A stretch of DNA of 54,952 bases from Parapedobacter soli (GTDB lineage Bacteria; Bacteroidota; Bacteroidia; Sphingobacteriales; Sphingobacteriaceae), in the NCBI RefSeq assembly GCF_025460835.1, contig NZ_JAMXAY010000027.1, positions 16,220-71,171 on the forward strand. Direction: 5' to 3'. This document shows, one piece after another, positions 36,373-45,600 of this stretch. The notes beneath the pieces are model-generated. The model saw only the letters and a program-made list of their open reading frames with translations, did not search any database and was not told the origin of the DNA. Position numbers and translations under genes: made by a program. Each line of letters starts with the position of its first letter. Position 1 is the first letter of the stretch.

Positions 36373-37245
36373 ATGACCAACGTGAAAATCGGGACTGTAC
36401 AGATGAGTTGCGTGGCCAATAAGACCGAGAATCTCGCTAAGGCTATCGAACAAATACGCGTGGCTGCGGCAAAGGGTGCCCAGATTATCTGCCTCCAAGA
36501 ATTGTTTACATCATTGTATTTCTGTGATGTGGAAGATTATGACAATTTTGAACTCGCAGAGGCTATACCGGGTCCCTCAACAGAAGCCTTGAAGGCGGTG
36601 GCTGCTGAGTTGGAAGTAGTAATCATTGCATCTCTGTTTGAAAAGCGAGCCGAAGGGCTTTATCATAACACCACTGCCGTTATCGATGCAGATGGCCAAT
36701 ACATTGGTAAATATCGGAAAATGCACATTCCGGACGACCCCGGTTTTTACGAGAAATTCTATTTTACGCCGGGCGATCTCGGATACAAGGTTTTCAATAC
36801 TAGATATGCCACTATCGGTGTACTTATCTGTTGGGACCAATGGTATCCCGAAGCAGCCCGGATAACAGCATTGATGGGCGCTGAGATTTTATTTTATCCC
36901 ACCGCCATCGGTTGGGCTTCTGAGCAAGACGATGAAACCAACAACGACCAATACAACGCTTGGCAGACCATCCAACGCAGCCATTCGGTGGCCAACGGCC
37001 TTCCCGTCGTGAGCGTCAACCGGGTAGGTTTCGAGCAAAACGGAGCGATGAAGTTCTGGGGTGGTAGCTTTGTTACCAACGCACAGGGAAAGCTCTTGTA
37101 TCTTGCATCACACGATGCCGAAGAGACCGAGGTTACAGAGGTTGACCTTTCGCAGTCCGACTTTTTCCGTAGGCATTGGCCCTTTTTACGTGATCGCCGG
37201 ATAGACAGTTACCAACCGATCACCAAGCGGTTCATTGATGAATAA
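36373..37245 (+). CDS. aguB: N-carbamoylputrescine amidase
   Basis: This nitrilase-superfamily enzyme hydrolyses N-carbamoylputrescine to putrescine, CO2 and ammonia. The protein has 290 residues, with the catalytic triad Glu43 (LQELF), Lys116 (YRKMHIPDD) and Cys153 (LICWDQWYPEAAR). The FYEKFYFTPGD and RSHSVANGLPV blocks are those of the AguB subgroup. aguA follows after about 50 nt, which fixes the pathway assignment: arginine-derived agmatine to putrescine. The agmatine source (arginine decarboxylase) is not in the window. Confidence 0.95.
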   Translation: MTNVKIGTVQMSCVANKTENLAKAIEQIRVAAAKGAQIICLQELFTSLYFCDVEDYDNFELAEAIPGPSTEALKAVAAELEVVIIASLFEKRAEGLYHNTTAVIDADGQYIGKYRKMHIPDDPGFYEKFYFTPGDLGYKVFNTRYATIGVLICWDQWYPEAARITALMGAEILFYPTAIGWASEQDDETNNDQYNAWQTIQRSHSVANGLPVVSVNRVGFEQNGAMKFWGGSFVTNAQGKLLYLASHDAEETEVTEVDLSQSDFFRRHWPFLRDRRIDSYQPITKRFIDE

Positions 37246-37298
37246 GCTACGCTGGTGTTCCAATTTTTTTCCAAAAACGTGTCGTTCCTTTGTGCAGC

Positions 37299-38342
37299 AT
37301 GACTTCTACACCCAATAAATTAGGTTACCATTTTCCAGCGGAGTGGCATCCACATCGGGCTACCTGGCTGAGCTGGCCTCATAAAGAGGCCAGCTGGCCC
37401 GGCAAACTAGAAACGATATACGCACCATACTGCCAGTTTATAAAAGAAGTGTCTGTAGGCGAACAGGTATGCATCAACGTAGCAGATAGTGCTATGGAAA
37501 CCCTTGCTTCTGACCATCTGGCAAAAGCTGGTGTAAACTTCGACAACATCCGTTTTTTTTATCATCCCACGAATGACGCTTGGTGCCGCGACCATGGCCC
37601 TGCATTCGTAATAAATCCCGATGCTGAAATCAAAAAGGCAATTGTGGACTGGGGTTACAACGCCTGGGGTGATAAATACCCACCCTACGACAAAGACGAT
37701 ATCGTCCCTACATTGGTAGGGAACGCGCTGGACCTGCCGGTCTTCTACCCCGGTATCGTAATGGAGGGCGGTGCGGTCGATTTCAACGGGCAGGGTGCAG
37801 TATTAACCACTAGCGCATGTCTTCTAAATAAAAATCGTAACCCACACCTTACCCAAAGCCAAATTGAAGGGTATCTCCAAGAATATTATGGCGTGTCGCA
37901 AGTGCTTTGGCTTAGTGACGGGATCGTTGGCGACGACACGGATGGGCATATCGATGACATCGCGCGTTTTGTTAGTACCGATAGGGTGGTGACAGTCATC
38001 GAGGATAACCGAGGTGATGAAAATTACGCTATCTTGCAAAACAACCTTCGGCTACTGCGAAACATGCACTTGGTAGACGGCAAGCAACTCGATATCGTTG
38101 AATTGCCAATGCCAGCCCCGGTGATATACGAAGGGGAGCGGTTACCGGCATCCTACGCAAATTTTTACATTGCGAATGCTGCTGTAGTGGTACCGACGTA
38201 CCGCGACGACAAAAACGACCAGCGGGCATTGGATATTCTTGCGATGTGCTTTCCAGACCGGAAAGTCGTAGGAATAGACAGTACTGACATCATCTGGGGG
38301 CTTGGCAGCTGGCACTGTCTCAGCCAACAGGAACCCTTATAA
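37299..38342 (+). CDS. aguA: Agmatine deiminase
   Basis: The enzyme converts agmatine to N-carbamoylputrescine, the substrate of the upstream AguB. The protein has 347 residues from the ATG at 37299; an in-frame TTG three codons earlier is unlikely. The family blocks are EWHPHRATWLSWP, WCRDHGPAFVI, VDWGYNAWG, VMEGGAVDFNGQGAVLTT, DGHIDDIARFV and the nucleophile Cys340 in GSWHCLSQQ. The usual glycine-rich GGGNIHC is replaced here by WGLGSWHC, which keeps the cysteine. The porin gene begins 2 nt after the stop. Confidence 0.95.
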   Translation: MTSTPNKLGYHFPAEWHPHRATWLSWPHKEASWPGKLETIYAPYCQFIKEVSVGEQVCINVADSAMETLASDHLAKAGVNFDNIRFFYHPTNDAWCRDHGPAFVINPDAEIKKAIVDWGYNAWGDKYPPYDKDDIVPTLVGNALDLPVFYPGIVMEGGAVDFNGQGAVLTTSACLLNKNRNPHLTQSQIEGYLQEYYGVSQVLWLSDGIVGDDTDGHIDDIARFVSTDRVVTVIEDNRGDENYAILQNNLRLLRNMHLVDGKQLDIVELPMPAPVIYEGERLPASYANFYIANAAVVVPTYRDDKNDQRALDILAMCFPDRKVVGIDSTDIIWGLGSWHCLSQQEPL

Positions 38343-38344
38343 AA

Positions 38345-39553
38345 ATGACAAAAATACTTTTTTCAGGTCTCACCGTTTTTAGCATCCTACTTACCGCGTT
38401 GACAGCCCTGGCCCAGCGGGAGCACGATGAGCGGCCAACTATTGAAAATTTTAAAGGTATTCAGTATGCTGGCGACGACTCTACATTCTATATCAATTTT
38501 CGTTTCCGGATGCAGAGCCGGTTGAAGTATACCTCTGTGGGTGGTGATGATTTGGCTGCGGAAAGCTTCGAAGCACGGATACGGCGGCTCCGGCTGCGAA
38601 TGGATGGGTACATTTACAACCCCAAGTTTTCATACAGCATCCAATTGGGGTTTACGCGTGGTGACCAGGATGTTGACGACACAGACATCCCCAACCTCGT
38701 ACGTGATGCCGTTGTTTTTTACAATTTTACAGATAATTTTTATGTGGCATTTGGGCTAAATAAACTACCGGGTAATCGCCAGCGCGTCAATTCTTCGGGC
38801 GAATTGCAATTTGCCGAACGATCTTTGGTCAATTCGACTTTCAACGTAGACCGCGATTTTGGTATTAAAGCCTATTATTCTCCAAAAATCGGGTCAATCC
38901 CTTTTCATTTCAAAGGTGCTATCAGCACCGGTGAAGGCCGGGCGGCCAACCTGACTGACGATGGCCTCGCTTATACTGGACGGGCGGAGTTTCTACCTCT
39001 AGGCGAGTTTTCCAACGGTGGTGATTACTATGAGGGTGACTTGGAGTACGAAGAATTACCCAAGCTATCTATCGGTGGAGGGTACAGTTATAACGACCGC
39101 ACAACCCGACTACACGGACAAACCGGCAAATACATCGGCATTCCGCTTTCACTACATACATCGTTTTACGACGCGATTCTCAAATATCGTGGATGGGCCT
39201 ATCAGGTTGAGTACATGAAACGCGGCGTCGACGACCCCATCACTATCGACAGCGAGGGCGAGATGGCCTACGCATTCAAGGGACAGGGGGTAAACCAGCA
39301 ACTCTCATACCTTATCAACAGAGATGCCGGGTATGAGCTGGCAGGACGTTATACATGGATCAAGCCGCATGACGATATCCGTGTATTTGAAACACAAACA
39401 GAGGTGGTCGAGTTAGGCTTGACAAAATATTTCCGTGCACACCGCCTGAAATTGCAGCTCAATGCCCACTATCAAATTAGCGACGGTACCTATCGTATAG
39501 ACCATACCGGCAACCATTGGGGAGGAACATTTCAAATCGAGTTGGGTATATAG
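38345..39553 (+). CDS. OprO/OprP-like outer-membrane porin
   Basis: The protein has 402 residues with a signal peptide (about 1-23, TALAQ). Alternating-hydrophobicity beta strands and an aromatic C-terminal strand (GGTFQIELGI) mark a 16-stranded-type barrel. Blocks such as RIRRLRLRMDGYIYNPKFSYSIQ and ELQFAERSL are those of the phosphate-selective porin O/P family. It follows aguA by 2 nt, so it is in the putrescine operon. The transported solute is unknown and need not be phosphate. Confidence 0.9.
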   Translation: MTKILFSGLTVFSILLTALTALAQREHDERPTIENFKGIQYAGDDSTFYINFRFRMQSRLKYTSVGGDDLAAESFEARIRRLRLRMDGYIYNPKFSYSIQLGFTRGDQDVDDTDIPNLVRDAVVFYNFTDNFYVAFGLNKLPGNRQRVNSSGELQFAERSLVNSTFNVDRDFGIKAYYSPKIGSIPFHFKGAISTGEGRAANLTDDGLAYTGRAEFLPLGEFSNGGDYYEGDLEYEELPKLSIGGGYSYNDRTTRLHGQTGKYIGIPLSLHTSFYDAILKYRGWAYQVEYMKRGVDDPITIDSEGEMAYAFKGQGVNQQLSYLINRDAGYELAGRYTWIKPHDDIRVFETQTEVVELGLTKYFRAHRLKLQLNAHYQISDGTYRIDHTGNHWGGTFQIELGI

Positions 39554-39593
39554 ACTCAGAAATACGGATTATATAGCTTAGCGACAGTAAGGA

Positions 39594-40709
39594 ATGAGAT
39601 ATTACGTGATAGCCGGAGAAACGTCAGGCGACCTGCACGGTGCCAACTTAATCACTGCGTTAAAAAAAACGGATTCCGCAGCAGTATTTCGTATTGTCGG
39701 AGGTGATCGCATGCAACACGCTTCGGGCGAAACAGCGATTATCCATACCTCAAAAATGGCATTTATGGGTTTCGTGGAAGTCCTTGCCAATATCCGGACA
39801 ATCATAAAGAACCTCAGCACAGTAAAAAAAGACATCGTCACCTATAAGCCGGACACCCTCATACTCATCGACTTCCCCGGCTTCAATCTTAAAATTGCCG
39901 AGTTTGGTAAGAAGATGGGCCTTCCCGTGTGTTATTATATCTCGCCAAAAGTCTGGGCATGGAACCAACGGCGTGTTTTAAAGATCAAGCGTATTGTCGA
40001 CAAATTGTTCTGTATCCTTCCATTCGAAGTCGATTTCTACAGAAAATGGGGCATGGAGGTTGATTACGTGGGCAATCCACTTTTGGATGCTATCGCAAAC
40101 CACACCGCAGACCCTCACTTCATCGAACGGCATCAACTTGAAGGGAAACCCATCATCGCGATGCTACCTGGTAGCCGTGCGATGGAAATCCAGCGTTTAT
40201 TGCCGATCATGGCTGGCGTTTCGAGATTGTTCCCCGGGCACCATTGCGTGGTTGCTGGCGCACCGAACTTTACAAAGGCGTTTTACGAACAACATATGGA
40301 TGGGCTGGTGTTGCCTGTTATCTTCGATGCCACATACGACATACTTAGGCATGCCGAAGCTGCCGTAGTGACGAGCGGCACAGCGACATTGGAAGCCGCA
40401 TTGCTACGGACACCCCAGGTTGTCGTCTACAAAGCAAACCCCCTATCTATCGCAATTGCACGAATGGTCATTAAAATACGGTTCATTTCGCTTGTCAACC
40501 TGATTACTGACATGCTGGCCGTGCGGGAACTCATCCAGAAGGATTGCAATGTGGACAGCATCGCTGATGAATTGGATCTGTTAATCAACAACAGTGACTA
40601 TAGGGAAAACATCTTCGAGAATTATGGCCTGCTTATGGAGAAGATGGGCAAACCGGGAGCATCCGAACGTACGGCCGAATTGATAACGGCTTTCATGGCA
40701 CAAGCCTAG
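39594..40709 (+). CDS. lpxB: Lipid-A-disaccharide synthase
   Basis: This is a GT19 glycosyltransferase that joins UDP-diacylglucosamine and lipid X to make the lipid A disaccharide at the inner membrane. The protein has 371 residues with the motifs AGETSGDLHGANLI, MGFVEVL, DFPGFNLKIAEFGKK, YYISPKVWAW, YVGNPLLD, LPGSR and TSGTATLEAAL. It is complete. It is 40 nt from the porin and convergent with aroB. Confidence 0.97.
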   Translation: MRYYVIAGETSGDLHGANLITALKKTDSAAVFRIVGGDRMQHASGETAIIHTSKMAFMGFVEVLANIRTIIKNLSTVKKDIVTYKPDTLILIDFPGFNLKIAEFGKKMGLPVCYYISPKVWAWNQRRVLKIKRIVDKLFCILPFEVDFYRKWGMEVDYVGNPLLDAIANHTADPHFIERHQLEGKPIIAMLPGSRAMEIQRLLPIMAGVSRLFPGHHCVVAGAPNFTKAFYEQHMDGLVLPVIFDATYDILRHAEAAVVTSGTATLEAALLRTPQVVVYKANPLSIAIARMVIKIRFISLVNLITDMLAVRELIQKDCNVDSIADELDLLINNSDYRENIFENYGLLMEKMGKPGASERTAELITAFMAQA

Positions 40710-40737
40710 GTATAATTAATGTTTAGTCTGTTCGGGT

Positions 40738-41808
40738 TTATCCCACCAGCTCTCTATAAAAGTCAAGGCTTTCTTCAATGATCTTCTCCTCGACAAAAAC
40801 ATCAATATCACATGCCCCAATATCACTGAGCAAGGCAAAACCGATACGATTGCCACTATTCTTCTTATCGTTTTTCATCAAGGCGACCAATTGGTTGTAG
40901 ATTTCCTTTTCGTAGTGATAATCGGGAAAATGCTTACGCATGGTTTCGATGATGTCGGCCAAACCCGCTTCTCCCAAACCGTTTAAACGCCGTGCAAGGT
41001 AGGCTTCGCAAATCATGCCGACGGCAATCGCTTCGCCGTGCAGCAAAGGGTCGCGGTCATTGGCCAACGAATAACCTTCGATGGCATGGCCGATAGTATG
41101 TCCGAAATTCAGGACTTTACGCCGGCCTTTTTCGTGAGGGTCCCCCATGACCACCTTATTTTTTATGGACACGGAATGTTTGATATCCGCTAAGCCTACA
41201 GCGTCCACATTCTTTTCTTTCACCGCCTCGTAAAAAGTATTGTCTGCAATCAGCCCGTGCTTAATAAGCTCTGCAAAACCAGAGACCAATTGGCGCTTAT
41301 CTAAAGTTTCAAGAAACTTCGTGGCAATAAACACAGCTTTCGGCTGTGCGAACGTACCTATAACGTTTTTCACATGGTCCATATCGATACCCGTCTTGCC
41401 ACCTACCGACGCATCCACCTGCGACAACAGGGTGGTGGGAACTTGTACGAAATCTATCCCACGTTTGAAAGTGGATGCGGCAAAGCCCCCCATATCGGTT
41501 ACCACTCCCCCACCCAGATTAATCATCAGACTCTGCCTATCGGCACCGAAATCCAACATCATCCTCCAGATTCCCACACAAAAATCAATATTCTTATTCT
41601 CCTCACCCGGGTCTACCTCAATAATATTGTACTTCTGGAGCTGCGGTACAGCATCTTGGAGTACCGGCAGGCAATACGTGCTGGTATTCCGATCGGTAAG
41701 TATCATTACATTCGAATAACGGCTCGCTTTTATAAAAGTATCCAGTGATGCCAACGTATTGTCGAACACCACGTCATAATCCGTACTCCTTATACTGTTT
41801 CTGTCCAT
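40738..41808 (-). CDS. aroB: 3-dehydroquinate synthase
   Basis: The second enzyme of the shikimate pathway turns DAHP into 3-dehydroquinate. The protein has 356 residues. The NAD-binding GGGVVTDMGGFAASTFKRGI, FVQVPTTLLSQVDASVGGKTGID and the metal ligands in GHTIGHAIEG and HGEAIAVGM are present. It is the last gene of an S4 protein/lipoprotein/aroB operon and begins 9 nt after the lipoprotein stop. Confidence 0.97.
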   Translation of the reverse strand: MDRNSIRSTDYDVVFDNTLASLDTFIKASRYSNVMILTDRNTSTYCLPVLQDAVPQLQKYNIIEVDPGEENKNIDFCVGIWRMMLDFGADRQSLMINLGGGVVTDMGGFAASTFKRGIDFVQVPTTLLSQVDASVGGKTGIDMDHVKNVIGTFAQPKAVFIATKFLETLDKRQLVSGFAELIKHGLIADNTFYEAVKEKNVDAVGLADIKHSVSIKNKVVMGDPHEKGRRKVLNFGHTIGHAIEGYSLANDRDPLLHGEAIAVGMICEAYLARRLNGLGEAGLADIIETMRKHFPDYHYEKEIYNQLVALMKNDKKNSGNRIGFALLSDIGACDIDVFVEEKIIEESLDFYRELVG

Positions 41809-41817
41809 TTATTTATG

Positions 41818-42243
41818 TTACCTTGCTTTCATCAATTTCAATTCAAAATCTTTCACCCTATCATAGTAAGGAATACTCGAAGTCCGTGCAAATTGGATGA
41901 AATGCATAATCACGCTATCGCGTTGGTGCTGCGGAAGGGTAAGTACAATATCCTCCCCTTGGCCGTCCAATATACGGAGTCGCTTTACTTCCTTTACCGA
42001 GTCGGGAAACTGTTCCACCTGCATCAATACCGCGGCGTACTTCTGGACACCTTTAGAATAGGCAGCTAATGCAGACGACACCTCCACAGTATCAGACTCA
42101 ATCTTCTCTGCCACCTCTTCTGTCCCTTTTGATAAATAAGCTTCTACGGGGATAACTAAAATGTAAGGTTTGATTGCGTCCTTGTCTCCCCCTCGACAAC
42201 CGCATAACGCGGCGACCAATGCCAGTGAAATTAATGCTTTCAT
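41818..42243 (-). CDS. Small lipoprotein of unknown function
   Basis: The protein has 141 residues with a signal peptide and lipobox AALCGC (Cys16). The mature part is mostly helical and charged, with two long predicted helices (about 45-75 and 108-138), and has no family I recognise. It overlaps the S4-protein gene by 4 nt (ATGA) and precedes aroB by 9 nt. The context gives no clear functional hint. Confidence 0.85.
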   Translation of the reverse strand: MKALISLALVAALCGCRGGDKDAIKPYILVIPVEAYLSKGTEEVAEKIESDTVEVSSALAAYSKGVQKYAAVLMQVEQFPDSVKEVKRLRILDGQGEDIVLTLPQHQRDSVIMHFIQFARTSSIPYYDRVKDFELKLMKAR

Positions 42244-42455
42244 GCCGATTCAGTAATTTGCACCTGTTTTCTATTAAACTCTACAGTATCACCCGGTCTC
42301 ACCTTCAAACGCTTCCGATAATCTACCTCACCGTTCCACCGAACGAGTCCCGCCGATACAGCAGCTTGTGCCTCCCCACCGTTTTCCACCCAATTAAGTG
42401 CTTTCAGCAGCTGGATTAATTGAATATACTCGCCCGTAATCTGATAGGTATCCAT
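42240..42455 (-). CDS. S4-domain RNA-binding protein (YbcJ type)
   Basis: The protein has 71 residues, nearly all of it an S4 RNA-binding domain: FIQLIQLLKALNWVENGGEA-like start, then VSAGLVRWNGEVDYRKR and KVRPGDTVEF. The promoter just upstream places transcription start at about the ATG, so its mRNA may be leaderless. The stop overlaps the next gene by 4 nt. It is probably cytoplasmic and ribosome- or RNA-associated; the target is unknown. Confidence 0.9.
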   Translation of the reverse strand: MDTYQITGEYIQLIQLLKALNWVENGGEAQAAVSAGLVRWNGEVDYRKRLKVRPGDTVEFNRKQVQITESA

Positions 42456-42459
42456 GCGG

Positions 42460-42490
42460 CAAAGGTACTGCTTAATTAATGGTAAACCAA
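42460..42490 (-). promoter_or_regulatory. Promoter of the S4 protein/lipoprotein/aroB operon
   Basis: On the minus strand TTG (42490-42488), a 20-bp spacer and TACCTTTG (42467-42460) match the Bacteroidota promoter. The -7 box ends only 4 nt before the ATG at 42455, so the transcript should start at or near the start codon. Confidence 0.65.
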
Positions 42491-42500
42491 CTCATAGAAA

Positions 42501-42535
42501 GCAATGGAAAGGCGGTGAATCGCAACATCCATTGC
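42501..42535. repeat. Inverted repeat in the gltB upstream region
   Basis: GCAATGGA (42501-42508) and TCCATTGC (42528-42535) can pair over a 19-nt loop. It lies upstream of both the aroB-operon promoter and gltB, so it could be a shared operator. No T-run follows. Confidence 0.3.
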
Positions 42536-42598
42536 AAAGTAAATAACCATAACACATATATATTATCATTTTATCAAAAAAAACAGCATTTAATAACT

Positions 42599-42612
42599 AT
42601 TCATTAATGAAT
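42599..42612. promoter_or_regulatory. Palindrome ATTCATTAATGAAT upstream of gltB
   Basis: This perfect 14-bp palindrome sits in the AT-rich stretch 81-94 nt before the gltB start. A -7-like TAATTTTA (42658-42665, one mismatch to TAnnTTTG) lies downstream, so it would be at about -60 of that promoter. High AT content makes chance palindromes more likely. Confidence 0.35.
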
Positions 42613-42692
42613 ATCATAAAAATTTAAAAAAAAGTAAATATTTCTACAATTAATTGCTAATTTTACAAAATCAAATATGCTAACTAGACAGG

Positions 42693-45600
42693 ATGACAAG
42701 TATATCAAAACAAGCAGAAGGACTTTATCAGTCTGATTTTGAACGGGATGCATGCGGAGTGGGATTTGTCGCCAATATCAAGGGAAACAAGACGCATACA
42801 CAGGTTCGTGATGCATTGACGATGCTGGAAAACATGGAGCACCGCGGTGCTTGCGGCTGTGATCCAGAAAGCGGAGACGGTGCTGGTATCATGCTCCAAC
42901 TTCCACATGAGTTTCTATGGGAAGAATGCATATCGTTAGGCATACAACTCAGTGAACCCGGTTATTACGGTACGGGAATGGCTTTCCTACCGAAAAATCC
43001 AAAGGCAAACGAATTGGGGCGACTGATTATCCAGCAGGCAGCCGAAGAACGGGGTATGGACTTCCTTGGGTTCCGAATAGTGCCAGTGAATCCTGAAGGT
43101 ATTGGAAGCACAGCGTTGAGTGTGGAGCCCGAAATTGTTCAATTCTTTGTAGCACGTCCTACTGGAATCACCACCACGGCGGAATTTGAGCGGAAATTAT
43201 TTGTGCTACGGCGGCTTATTACCAAGAAGGCCGAGGAGGCACAAGGGCCTTCAGACCACATTTACATTGCTTCTCTTTCTTGCAAAGTTATTGTATATAA
43301 AGGTCAACTAACTACCTATCAAGTTGGTACATATTTCCCAGATTTGTCGGATGAGCGTGTCACGTCCGCATTCGGATTGGTTCATTCGCGATTCTCTACC
43401 AATACATTTCCTTCTTGGCAATTAGCACAGCCGTTCCGTATGCTCGCCCATAATGGCGAAATAAATACGCTAACCGGAAATCTCAACTGGTTCTATGCCG
43501 GGTTGCGTTCACTATCGTCTCCTTATTTCACTGAAGAGGAAATGCAAATCCTACTCCCGGTTGTAGACGGTCACCAATCTGATTCGGCCTGCCTGGACAA
43601 CGTAGCAGAACTATTATTGCATAGTGGCAGGAGTGTCGCCCATGCCATGCTGATGATGGTGCCTGAAGCGTGGGATGGAAATACACAAATGGATCCGCTT
43701 AAAAAAGTATTCTATGAGTATCACGCCACGCTGATGGAACCATGGGACGGACCCGCGGCACTCTGTTTCACCGACGGTACTATCATCGGTGCAATGCTAG
43801 ACCGCAATGGGTTGCGGCCGTTACGATTTGCCATCACGTCAGACGATCGAGTGATTGTGGCCTCGGAAGCCGGTGCACTTCCAGTAGATGAACATATCAT
43901 TATAAAAAAAGGCCGCCAACAGCCCGGAAAAATTTTCTTGATAGACCTGGAAAAAGGTGAAATCCTCTCTGACGACCAGGTAAAAAGCGAACTCGCCACA
44001 CGCCAACCTTATGGCGATTGGCTGCACCAGTACAAAATCCGCATGGATGAGCTGGCAGAACCGCGGGTTACTTTCACCTATCTTTCCAAAGAATCGGTAT
44101 TCAAATACCAGCAGATATTCGGCTATTCCCGGGAAGACGTGGAACATATCATCACACCGATGGCGTTAGACGGCAAGGAGCCGATTGGCTCCATGGGTAC
44201 TGATGTGCCATTAGCCGTATTGTCCAACCATCCACAGCACCTATCAAGTTATTTCAAGCAATTTTTTGCACAGGTTACCAACCCCCCCATCGACCCAATC
44301 AGGGAGCGACTGGTGATGAGCCTTGCCACCTTCATCGGCAATGCAGGGAATATCCTCGATGAGGATAAAATGCATTGTCATTGCGTGGCCCTCGAACACC
44401 CAATCATAACCAGCCGGGAGCTTGAGAAACTACGCAGCATCGATACCGGGATATTCCAAGCCAAGACATTACAATGTTACTTTAATGCGACGGGCAAACC
44501 CGGAGCGCTGAAAGATGGACTGGACCGCCTGTGCCGGTACGCTGAAGATGCGGTACGCGATGGGTTTGAGGTCATTATATTATCTGACCGTGCCATCGAC
44601 TCGCAACATGCGGCCATACCGTCACTGCTTGCCGTCTCAGCCGTGCACCATCATCTTATCAAAACCGGCCATCGTGGTGCAGTTGGTCTGGTGGTAGAGG
44701 GCGGTGATGTATGGGAAGTACACCATTTCGCCTGCCTGTTAGCATTCGGCGCTACCGCCGTCAATCCCTACATGGCCTTGGCAACGGTGCGTACCCTTAA
44801 AGAACAAAAACTGTTGGATACGACGCTGACTTGGCCGCAGCTGGCAAAAAACTACGTAAAGGCTGTATGCGGTGGGTTACTCAAAATTTTCTCCAAAATG
44901 GGTATTTCCACCCTACAGTCCTACCATGGAGCGCAGATATTTGAGGTGCTTGGCATCAACAAAGACGTGGTCGACAATTACTTCTGCGGTACCGTATCCC
45001 GAATTGGCGGACTGGATCTGGACGATATCGCCCGCGAAGTATTAAGCAAACACCACCGCGGCTTTACAAGTACGCGCAATGCGAAAGACCTCCTGCCCGA
45101 AGGGGGCATCTATCAATGGAAGAGACGGGGTGAGGCCCATTTATTCAACCCTCAAACCGTCCACCTGTTGCAGCAGGCCTGCCGTACCGGCGACTATGAA
45201 ACTTATAAAAAGTATGCCGCATACATCAATAACCAAACCGAAAGGCGATACACGTTGCGTGGACTGCTTGATTTCGCAAGACACCGTTCTTCCATCAGTG
45301 TAGACGAAGTAGAGCCAGCCGAAAACATCATGAAACGCTTCGCAACGGGTGCCATGTCCTTCGGCTCAATTTCGCACGAAGCACACAGTACGCTAGCTAT
45401 CGCTATGAACCGTATCGGTGGGAAAAGCAACACAGGTGAGGGTGGCGAAGACGAAATGCGTTATATCCCGCTGCCGAATGGTGATTCGATGCGGTCTGCC
45501 ATCAAACAGGTGGCCTCGGGCCGTTTCGGTGTGACGTCATACTACCTTACACAAGCTGATGAACTGCAGATTAAGATGGCTCAGGGTGCAAAACCCGGAG

